In this document: positions 1 to 9,300 of the stretch, piece by piece
Numbering within the stretch: position 1 is the first letter of the stretch
How the letters are laid out: every line of letters starts with the position of its first letter
Assembly (NCBI RefSeq): GCF_002487355.1
Contig: NZ_NTMG01000006.1
Coordinates: 1-47,128, forward strand
DNA from: Candidatus Methanoperedens sp. BLZ2
GTDB lineage: Archaea > Halobacteriota > Methanosarcinia > Methanosarcinales > Methanoperedenaceae
Length of the DNA stretch: 47,128 nucleotides
Reading direction: 5' to 3'
Made by a program: the position numbers and the translations under genes
The notes under the pieces: generated by a model
What the model was told of the DNA's origin: nothing
Databases searched by the model: none
Seen by the model: the letters and a program-made list of their open reading frames with translations, nothing else

Positions 1-1076
1 TGAGTTACAGGCAGCCTGCCGTTTCCAGATATACCGAGAACGGCAATATTCCGAGCAGCATTGAGGTCAGCATGTATTTGAAAACCACACTTAACACATT
101 TGAAAGAATGTCCTTTCCTGTTTCCTTTGTAGATATGTCCGCAAACAGAACATTTCTGGCTTGTGTACCGCGGGTCAATAGTTACAACAGATTTACCCAT
201 AGCTTCAGCCTTATATCTGAGAAATTGGTCAAGTTCATAGAACGCCCAATTATTGAGTTTGCGAGTAAAATCTGTTCCTTTAGTTCTGCTCTGAACTCTT
301 ATACTGGTCAAATCTTCAATAGCAAAAATATCAAAAGGCATCGCCACAATTCCCTTAGAGATACAGTGATTGACCCCGGAAACAAACCGTTGCTCTTTCC
401 CGCTCATCTTCCTGAGAAGTTTTTTAGCAGATTTAGTGCCTTTGCTTTGAAGTTTCGCTCTAAGATATGCGTACTTTGCCCTCACGTTCTTGATAGGTTT
501 ACTATTGAAAAATCTATTATTGGAAGTCACGGCGATATTAACGATCCCCCGATCAATTCCAAGAACCTTATCGCCAACGGGTTCAGGAGAAAGTTTATGA
601 ATAACCACATGCAAATAAAAAGTATCCTTCTGTCTGTTATATCTCAACGTGGACGTTTTAAATTCCCAATTAAGATATTGCCTGTAATATTCAGGAATGG
701 AGTATGTTGCAGTCACTCTCCCCTTAACCGAAGAAAGACTAACATTCTGTTTGATAAGATTGATTCTATGCACACGCTTATTATACCGAATAGCAGAGAA
801 TGGTTTGCTTGCAGGACATTTTTTAAGTTCGAGTCCCTTGAGAGATTCGCAGGCAACATCTCTGATTCCTTGAAGAATAGAACATGGAAGTTCAGGATGC
901 TTTTCCCGGATACTGTAATAAGTGGCACGGTGGACAGATACCTTGCTGCAAGTATGGTTTTCAAAACCGTATCTGGCAATTTCATTGAAAACCTGATTGC
1001 TCAAAGCCATTGTCTGTCTAAGCGTTTCTTTATTTTCCTCAGACAATTCCAGTTTCAGTTTAATCGTTCTTTCCAT
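1..1076 (-). CDS. tnpB: TnpB-family RNA-guided nuclease (IS200/IS605 element), partial at window edge
   Basis: Reading the minus strand from the ATG at 1076 gives one open frame of 358 codons that leaves the window at base 1 without a stop, so the C-terminal end is missing. The three RuvC-type acidic residues are visible: D175 in GIDRG, E254 in FAIEDLT and D337 in HADLNAARNI. A four-cysteine zinc ribbon lies between the last two (CSVCG, then CVKCG). TnpB proteins are IS200/IS605-encoded nucleases guided by an RNA made from the element's end. No tnpA lies in the visible part, so it could be a solo-tnpB element mobilised in trans. The frame is undamaged, so it may be functional. Start choice: first ATG at the N-terminal basic motif MERTIKLKLEL. 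Confidence 0.9.
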   Translation of the reverse strand, partial: MERTIKLKLELSEENKETLRQTMALSNQVFNEIARYGFENHTCSKVSVHRATYYSIREKHPELPCSILQGIRDVACESLKGLELKKCPASKPFSAIRYNKRVHRINLIKQNVSLSSVKGRVTATYSIPEYYRQYLNWEFKTSTLRYNRQKDTFYLHVVIHKLSPEPVGDKVLGIDRGIVNIAVTSNNRFFNSKPIKNVRAKYAYLRAKLQSKGTKSAKKLLRKMSGKEQRFVSGVNHCISKGIVAMPFDIFAIEDLTSIRVQSRTKGTDFTRKLNNWAFYELDQFLRYKAEAMGKSVVTIDPRYTSQKCSVCGHIYKGNRKGHSFKCVKCGFQIHADLNAARNIAVLGISGNGRLPVT

Positions 1077-1137
1077 TCAAGATTCCATTATAATAAGGGA
1101 TTATATAGCCATTATGATAGCGATGTGAAAGTATTAT

Positions 1138-1200
1138 TTTGGGGCGGGGTACGATCCCTCCCCGTATTGAAATACGGGGTATCTTCTACCCCTGCGCCCC
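1138..1200. repeat. Nested hairpins at the left end of the tnpB element
   Basis: A perfect 9-bp stem, CCCCGTATT/AATACGGGG (1160-1168 and 1171-1179), sits inside a longer GC-rich imperfect stem (GGGGCGGGGTA at 1141 against TACCCCTGCGCCCC ending at 1200). It lies upstream of tnpB in otherwise AT-rich DNA. Subterminal hairpins are typical of IS200/IS605 ends, so this may mark the element boundary. It could equally be a transcription-related structure for the next gene, whose ribosome site GGAGG directly follows at 1201. Confidence 0.5.
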
Positions 1201-1210
1201 GGAGGACACA

Positions 1211-1858
1211 ATGAACCAGAGAAAAATTATTGATGGCTGGGTGAAACTATATATAGCTATCATAATCCTATTAATTGCATTAAATATTCCTTATACGACT
1301 AAGGAAACTTTTACGGAAAAGGAATTTTACACGGAACAAGAACCGTATAATCTTACTCAAACATACTATGAAAAGGAATCATATATAGACAGTGTACCGT
1401 TGAAAATTAATACGACCCTGGACTGGTATATTACTGACTATCGATATAAAGATGAGTTTGACTTGATTGCAACGTTAAAGAATATCGATAATATCAGCGG
1501 GGAGTTCTGGGTTACTTTTCATGTTGAAACCACGAATGGTTCTTCCGATTTCACAACAGAAAGTATATTTTTGATGCCAGGTGGGATTTATCAGATCAAA
1601 CATGGATTTACAGGTCTTTTTTCATATGTTACATATAAGGTAAAACAGCCAACCAGAGAGGTAGAAAAATTCCGGGACATACCTGAAGAAAGAACCATAA
1701 CAAGCTATCGCGATATTGAAAAATCTCGTGAAGCAGTCAGGGTGAAGAATAATACATTGTCTTTACTTCAACGTATATTGAAATATCCTCCGAACTATGA
1801 GTCTGAGCCAACTTTGCAGATACCATCTAATAATATGTACGATGACTGGGAAGAGTAG
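1211..1858 (+). CDS. Membrane-anchored hypothetical protein
   Basis: A protein of 215 residues. The ATG at 1211 is preceded at good spacing by GGAGG (1201-1205); the frame is open further upstream to a TTG at 1139, but that stretch is the hairpin region and is rejected. An N-terminal hydrophobic segment (about residues 12-27) should act as a membrane anchor or signal. It is followed by a Glu/Tyr/Thr-rich stretch, a beta-rich middle, and a charged C-terminal part (about 160-195) that may form helix. I do not recognise a family with confidence. A terminator-like hairpin follows directly, so it is probably monocistronic. Confidence 0.75.
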   Translation: MNQRKIIDGWVKLYIAIIILLIALNIPYTTKETFTEKEFYTEQEPYNLTQTYYEKESYIDSVPLKINTTLDWYITDYRYKDEFDLIATLKNIDNISGEFWVTFHVETTNGSSDFTTESIFLMPGGIYQIKHGFTGLFSYVTYKVKQPTREVEKFRDIPEERTITSYRDIEKSREAVRVKNNTLSLLQRILKYPPNYESEPTLQIPSNNMYDDWEE

Positions 1859-1883
1859 CCTGGTAAGGATTCAAACCCTAAAT

Positions 1884-1914
1884 AAAATCCACAATATTTA
1901 AGGGTGGATTTTTT
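1884..1914 (+). terminator. Terminator-like hairpin after the 1211-1858 gene
   Basis: A 9-bp perfect stem, AAAATCCAC (1884-1892) with GTGGATTTT (1904-1912), has an 11-nt loop and ends in a run of T. Confidence 0.55.
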
Positions 1915-1970
1915 ATGAGGAAGTTAATTCCGTTAATCTTATAATTACACAACCCTCAGAGAAGGCTTAT

Positions 1971-3179
1971 ATGAAATTAAAATTAATAAAACTATTTATC
2001 TTTTTGTTCGCAGTAAGTTCAATAATTGGAATGGCATCCGCAAAATGGAATGAGCCATATTTTATTTTACCGGATTCTGACCGTCCTTCTATAATACAGG
2101 ATAATAATGGGACATACTGGATAGCTTTTAATTCCTATACAAACCCTCAAAATATCTGGATAATGAATTCTAATGATAGCATTAATTGGACGAATTTCTA
2201 TCAGGTTACAGCCTCAAATCTTACAGATTATGAACCGAATTTAATCCAGGATAATAAAGGCAGGTTCTGGATACTTTTTTCCTCTCTTATAGAGATCAGA
2301 GGAACATTGAATTTCAATTATGATCTGAAACTTGCCCATTCTGATAATGGAATTAATTGGTCCGAACCTGTTAATATTACGAATAGCCCATTCATAGAAT
2401 CGTATCCTTATATTATGCAGGATAGAACAGGGCGATATTTTATTACATATTCCACTTACGGCAATGCATCAAATAATCTTGATATTTATTTGAAATATTC
2501 TGATGATGGGTTCGAGTGGTCACAACCGATAAGGATAACAGATTCCTCTGAAAGTGATATTTTTCCAATTATGATTCAGGATAATAATGGAAAATACTGG
2601 ATGCTCTTTTCCCGGAATACTCGTGAAAGGCATAAACCTTTATTAAATAAATATGACTTATTCTTAATATATTCGGCTGATGGGATTCGATGGTCAGATG
2701 CAGGTGAAATAACAAACCTGAGCTATAATATCAACTATCCTTATTTCATGCAGGATAAAGATGGAGTATTCTGGGTCCCTCACATGACCGGTGTTACAGG
2801 GTCTGAAGAGCTGGGGATCATGGGATCAATGAACGGTACTGAATGGACGGACTCAGTTTTATTGTCAAATTATAGTATTGAAGGATATTTCAAGACCGAT
2901 TATAAGTCCATGATACAGGACAGGAGTGGAAACTATATCTATGCTTTTACTTCTGCAAAAATTGGACGGGGAATATGGCTGATGAATGGAACTCCTGATC
3001 TGAATTTCTCAAAGACCAGAAAGGTGGAGTTCAATAACACCAGAATAACAGTAGAAAACGATACGAAAAATATCATAAGAACAATCCCTGAAAGGAAAAG
3101 CAATGAGCTTGGAATAGAATTAGGATCATTGACCCTATTGATTTTCGTTTTAATTGTAATTCTGAAAAGATCATCATGA
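1971..3179 (+). CDS. Secreted BNR/Asp-box-like repeat protein with C-terminal membrane anchor
   Basis: A protein of 402 residues. Residues 1-24 are a signal peptide (hydrophobic core, then MASA-K). At least five repeats follow the pattern S-x-[DN]-[GS]-x-x-W, as in SDNGINWSEPVNIT, SDDGFEWSQPIRIT and SADGIRWSDAGEIT. They alternate with Y-x-x-[MI]-Q-D-x-x-G-x-[YFW] strands. This is the look of sialidase-type Asp boxes and suggests a beta-propeller. The catalytic residues of real sialidases cannot be placed, so an enzyme activity is not claimed. A C-terminal hydrophobic segment (about 383-398) followed by KRSS suggests anchoring in the cytoplasmic membrane with the propeller outside. It carries many N-x-S/T sequons. 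Confidence 0.8.
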   Translation: MKLKLIKLFIFLFAVSSIIGMASAKWNEPYFILPDSDRPSIIQDNNGTYWIAFNSYTNPQNIWIMNSNDSINWTNFYQVTASNLTDYEPNLIQDNKGRFWILFSSLIEIRGTLNFNYDLKLAHSDNGINWSEPVNITNSPFIESYPYIMQDRTGRYFITYSTYGNASNNLDIYLKYSDDGFEWSQPIRITDSSESDIFPIMIQDNNGKYWMLFSRNTRERHKPLLNKYDLFLIYSADGIRWSDAGEITNLSYNINYPYFMQDKDGVFWVPHMTGVTGSEELGIMGSMNGTEWTDSVLLSNYSIEGYFKTDYKSMIQDRSGNYIYAFTSAKIGRGIWLMNGTPDLNFSKTRKVEFNNTRITVENDTKNIIRTIPERKSNELGIELGSLTLLIFVLIVILKRSS

Positions 3180-3282
3180 TACTTATTACATAATAATGAT
3201 GCTAATCATTTTAATCATCACGACATATATTAATAGAAAAATTTATAAGGGATAAGGTTAATTATTTTTTAATATTTCATAT

Positions 3283-3338
3283 GGATAGGATAGGAAATTC
3301 TATATGGATAGGATAAAAGTTCCTCTAAGAGGATAGGA
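3283..3338 (+). promoter_or_regulatory. Leader of the giant cytochrome with three GGATAGGA copies
   Basis: GGATAGGATAGGA (3283-3295), GGATAGGA (3306-3313) and GGATAGGA (3331-3338) lie in the 75 bases before the start codon. A TATA-like AAATTTATAAG occurs at about 3239-3249 and a second AT box at about 3270. The first two copies lie in an 11-codon open frame, ATG 3281 to TAA 3316. The short palindrome TCCTCT-A-AGAGGA precedes the third copy. Related motifs precede four other genes in this locus, so a shared ribosome-binding or leader function is inferred. Confidence 0.5.
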
Positions 3339-3352
3339 AAACAGCTAAAATA

Positions 3353-6300
3353 ATGAAGGGAAAGAATGATATGGCCATTGAAAAAGGGAACAATAAAAAA
3401 GGTTTGAACAGCGTCTTTAATATATTATTAATTTTAATTATAGTTTCGATATATTTTATACCGGCAGCTATGGCGGCTAATCCGCAGATAAAACTTACAA
3501 CGAACAGGTATATCATTCTTGATGACCCAAATAGAAATTATTTAAGTGTAACCGCAAATGCAGAAACTGGTTTTGGTTTACCGGGAAGCTGGAGTACGGA
3601 TGCGTGGAAAGGTGAATCCACCACCATTCGCGGCGTTGCTCTCGTCCTCAATGCCGATGGTACTCCAGCAAGCGGTGTGACTGTTACATTCTCGGTTCTG
3701 GACTGGGATGATGGAGCACCAAGAACACTTAAGAGCGATACGAACAGCAAGACAAATGTGACCAATGCTTACGGTCTTGCAACAGTTCCTTTTGATCTTA
3801 ACAATGAGCAGCAATACGGGAGATGGGAAATAGCTGCCACAGCAACAGTAGCCGGGACTCCTGTAAGTTCAACCTCTAATTTCGTTTATAACTGGTGGGG
3901 ATGCCAGAACTGCCACGGAAGCCCATACTCTGGCTCCGGGAGCAGTAAAAGTTATACATCGAGAATAGGAACCTCTAATAGATACGACCCATATTCACCA
4001 TATATCACAGGAAGGGATTTCCATGCCACGATGTACCGCAACGACCACGTTGCAGGTTCTGGCAACGGATTAAATGAGGGAGAATGCTGGGCATGTCACA
4101 ATTCCTATGATAAAGACCTGAATTTAGGACAGGCAAAAGATGTCAATGGTAATTCATATGCAGGAAAAGATGCACCTTCAACATATGGGGTACATACGAA
4201 TTTAGCATGCGCCCAGTGCCATAGCATAATAGGAACAAGTTCAGCCGGAATTGACCAGACCGTTAAATCATGCGATGCAACAGGATGTCACGCAGGTGCA
4301 ACAGATTATAATTCTCATATAGGGTCTGAAACAGTTACAGCAGCTTCTCCAAATAAATATGTAAATTATTCTGGTCTTGATGCAACTTTGGGTATCAGGT
4401 CATTTGGTTCTCCAACTTATATTCCAACACCAGCAACTTTCAATTCAAATCCGCTGACAGGAGCAAGAGCGCATACCTCAGCCGCAATCCAGAATATCCC
4501 CTGTACTGTATGCCACGGGCCGATGCACAATGTGACAAAACCCAATATCAACACTGTAGCAAAGAACACAATTACTGAAGATACACAATGCACCACGTGT
4601 CATCAATCCCTGAAACATTCAAGCAATAATCCTGTTTATTGTACAGCATGCCATTCGCAGGATGCTCATAACATTACGGTGCTCAGCAAAACGGCAACTT
4701 CCCAGCCTTCCTATGTATTCCTGGGTTCGACGAATGCGATTACATCTTTGACAACTGATTGTGAACAGTGTCATGCATCAGGTCCTGAAGCTACATTCTT
4801 TGGCTCATTGACCACAGTTGACAGTGCAGCGTATTCTACAAATTTCGCACCTGCCACACCTGCGCATAACAGGCATAATGGCAGTGTTGCATGTACAGTT
4901 TGTCATGACAATGCCAATTTCCACGACATTAAATTCTTACAACCAAATGGTGCATATTCAACATCTAATATAACAGCGGTGAAATGCGTTGACTGCCATG
5001 ATGGAACAAACTCTGCAGTACGCAGTGTCGTACAGACCAGGTTTGGCTCATTGCCGCCAACGGTAAATGCCAATATGAACCATACTTCAGATAACGGCGG
5101 CCAGAAATGGGGTAATTATTGGACAACGCTCAACGATGCATGTCTCTACTGCCATGGTGAAACGCAGCATAATACATCTGCGATAGGTGCAGCTGGCAGT
5201 GCGCTTGGTACTGATAAAGTCGGTGACCCGATCGGTTCAGGCACTGTTTGTTCAAGCTGCCATAACCAGGATGATAGCAACTATAATATTGTGAATTCAC
5301 TTTCTCCGAAACCACCTGCAAATAAACCAGGTGCGAATTATCCATCAAGCGGAGCAGTGGATCACTCAAGCTATGGCGTAACAGATAATGATTGCAAAAG
5401 CTGCCATGATGCCAACCTTGTTGGCGGGGAGAATATGGTTGGATTCACCCACAATGTAGCACCAGGAGGTGGCGGAGGTTCCTGTATGACTTGCCATGCC
5501 CAGGCTACAGGTCCGGGTGGAATATACGCAGCCATCAACGCCGCATCATTTGCAAAACACAGGAATGTTAATACCACAGATGGTCAGGATAATCTAACAA
5601 ACGATGACTGTAAGACCTGTCATACAGATATTAGCAACATGTATAATAATGGCTGGACAACACCCACAAAAGTCTGTTCGGATTGTCATACCGGCTCTGG
5701 CCAGTACGGAGCTAAGGTAATAGATAACCACAGGCAGAACGGTGTAAACATCACTACAGGAGCATCATGTGCTACCTGCCATAATAATAGTATAAACAGT
5801 ACCTTTGCCTATTCAGACAATGCAACAGTAAGCCATTATGCAACCAAGACCAATCTTATTGCCACCCAGGATTGTTCCAATTGTCACAAGAACAGTGTAA
5901 ATGGGACCACATGGGGCAATGCACTTGACCCTGCAGGCAGCCCGTCATTCCCGCATTCGATCTCAAATACTCCCACAGAAGAATGCTACACATGCCACAA
6001 CTCTGCAATCAACTTCCATAACAAGACACTTGTAAAACCCTTAGTTTCAACAGTTACATGTCTGGATTGCCACAAGACTACGGCGACAATGGCACCTAAA
6101 AAGATCGATGCCGCAGTAATAGCAACCGGTGTTCATAAGGACAGGGCATGCGATAATTGCCATGCAGGTGCAACAAACACTAACATGGATACATATTCGT
6201 TCACAACTGATCCAGCCAGGACATGCACATACTGCCATACCGGAGCAGGCAACTTCAGTGCTCCATTAGTAGCTGAACACAACCAGAACGGCCAGGATGT

Positions 6301-9300
6301 AACTACAACAGCCTCATGCACCACATGCCATGATAATAACGGTATGTACCTGAGCAATAGTGGAACGAACGGTACAACAACAGCTATCACGCATTACCTT
6401 AAAGACGTGACCAACACGTCAACAACACCGTACCAGCATCTGGGTCCTGTCAATACTTCGAACTGTATTGACTGTCACAATGGGCCCAACACCAGCAATC
6501 CGGATTGGGGCAGCCCTGTGAATATTTCCACAAGCACAAAGAGAGAACATACTGAAACCACAACAGCCCAGTGCAACACATGTCATAAAGATGGAACTGT
6601 CTCAAGCCTTGCAAATGTGGATTTCCATAATGCTTCGATAAAACTTGCAGATGCAACAGACTGCATAAGCTGCCATATATCAGCCGCAGGCCCAGGCGAT
6701 ATTTATAAGGCAATCAACACTGCTTCATTCACACAGCACAAGAATGTTAACAATACAGATGGCGGTCTTACAAACAGCGACTGCACGGCCTGTCATACTG
6801 ATATCACTAATATGATGACAACCGGGTTCACCACAACCACCAAAGTATGTTCTGATTGTCATACAGGAACAGGTGTGCCAAATGCAGTAATAATCGATAA
6901 CCACAGGCAGAACGGCGTAAACATCAGCACAGGAGCATCATGCGCCACATGCCACAATAACAGTGTAAACAGCAGTTTTGCCTATTCAGACAATGCAACA
7001 GTAAGCCATTACACAACGAAAACCAACCTTATCGCCACTCAGGATTGTACCAATTGTCACAAGAACAGTGTAAATGGGACCACATGGGGCAATGCACTTG
7101 ACCCTGCAGGCAGCCCGTCATTCCCACATTCGATCTCAAATACTCCCACAGAAGAATGCTACACATGCCACAACTCTGCAATCAACTTCCATAACAAGAC
7201 GCTTGTAAAACCCTTAGTTTCAACAGTTACATGTCTGGATTGCCACAAGACTACGGCGACAATGGCACCCAAAGAGATCGATGCGACCGTATTCGGAACA
7301 GGCGTCCATAAGAACAGGGCGTGCAAAGACTGCCACGTCAACGCGACAGACAGCAACATGAATACCTATTCGTTCACAACCGATCCTGCAAAGTCCTGTA
7401 CCTACTGCCATGTAAACAGCAGCAACCTCGCAGCACCGCAGATAGCTGAACATAACCAGATCGGCCAGGATGCGACTACACCCGATGCCACATGCAACAC
7501 ATGCCACGATAACAGCGGTATGTACCTTTCAAATATCGGTACGAACGGTACAACAACAGCTATCACACATTACCTGAAAGACGTCACCAACAGATCAACA
7601 ACACCATACCAGCACTTTGGCCCGATCAATACTTCGAACTGTATCGACTGTCATAACGGCCCGAATACAAGCAATCCGAACTGGGGCAACCCGACCAATA
7701 TAAGCACAAGTACGATCAGACCTCATACAGAGACACTCACCAGCCAGTGTGATACATGTCATAACGACGGAAATGTATCTACACTAGCCAACGTTGATTT
7801 CCATAATAAATCAATTAAACGTGCCCCTGCAGACGATTGCATAGGCTGTCATCAAAATGCGGTCGGAATCTATGCAGCAATCAATACAGCCTCATTCACC
7901 AAACACGAGAATGTCAATACCACAGGCGGTAACAATGTTACTACAAACGATGACTGTAAGACCTGTCATACAGATATTAGCAATATGTATAATAATGGCT
8001 GGACAACACCCACAAAGGTCTGTTCGGATTGTCATACCGGCTCTGGCCAGTACGGAGCAAAGGTAATAGATAACCACAGGCAGAACGGTGTAAACATCAG
8101 CACAGGAGCATCATGCGCCACATGCCACAATAACAGTGTAAACAGCAGTTTTGCATATTCAAACAATGCAACAGTAAGCCATTATGCAACCAAGACCAAT
8201 CTTATCGCCACCCAGGATTGTTCCAATTGTCACAAGAACAGTGTAAATGGGACCACATGGGGCAATGCACTTGACCCTGCAGGCAGCCCGTCATTCCCGC
8301 ATTCGATCTCAAATACTCCCACAGAAGAATGCTACACATGCCACAACTCTGCAATCAACTTCCATAACAAGACACTTGTAAAACCCTTAGTTTCAACAGT
8401 TACATGTCTGGATTGCCACAAGACTACGGCGACAATGGCACCTAAAAAGATCGATGCCTCAGTAATAGCAACTGGTGTTCATAAGGACAGGGCATGCGAT
8501 AATTGCCATGCAGGTGCAACAAATACTAACATGGATACATATTCGTTCACAACTGATCCAGCCAGGACATGCACATACTGCCATACCGGAGCAGGCAACT
8601 TCGGTGCTCCGTTAGTAGCGGAACACAACCAGAACGGCCAGGATGTAACTACAACAGCCTCATGCACCACATGCCATGATAATAACGGTATGTACCTGAG
8701 CAATAGTGGAACGAACGGTACAACAACAGCTATCACGCATTACCTTAAAGACGTGACCAACACGTCAACAACACCGTACCAGCATCTGGGTCCTATCAAT
8801 ACTTCGAACTGTATTGACTGCCACAATGGCCCTAATACAAGCAATCCGAACTGGGGCAACCCTGCCAATATCAGCACAAGCACCATGAGACCGCATACAG
8901 AAACGCTTACAAGCGAATGCGACACTTGTCACAGCGATGGTGTAGTCTCTCTAGATGACGTTGATTTCCACAACGCATCTGTACAGCTTGGGGCAGGTGG
9001 CTGTATAGGATGTCACAGCAATGTAGGTACTGTAAGTCTTGGCCTCCATTCAAACTTGAACGGCACATCCGCAGTTGAAGACAGTGATTGCCAGACATGT
9101 CACTTTGGAGCGGCCAGCATCCCAATGATTGCGGGAGCTGGCACTGGTGCAGCTAATAGCAGCAATACATACTATTGTCAGGATTGCCATACCAGTGAAG
9201 GAACAGGATATCCTAAACCGAGTATTTTATCATCAGTAAGTCATGGAAAAATCGACTGCAAATGGTGTCATGCAGCAGGCGATCAGCCAACCTCTAAGTA

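Noticed and set aside
480-560. Apparent frameshift in tnpB
   Set aside because: Careful recount of the five-T run shows the frame continues from NNRFFNSKPIKNVRAK; no shift.
72-1214. Long plus-strand open frame of 380 codons
   Set aside because: It is the opposite strand of tnpB, whose zinc ribbon and catalytic motifs are clear; the plus-strand translation shows no domain.
5603-9020. CRISPR-like or non-coding tandem repeat
   Set aside because: The period is 1173 bp, in frame, with conserved haem motifs; it is protein-coding.
5130-9125. Many minus-strand and alternative-frame open frames inside the giant cytochrome
   Set aside because: They recur in each repeat unit and are shadows of the CxxCH coding pattern.
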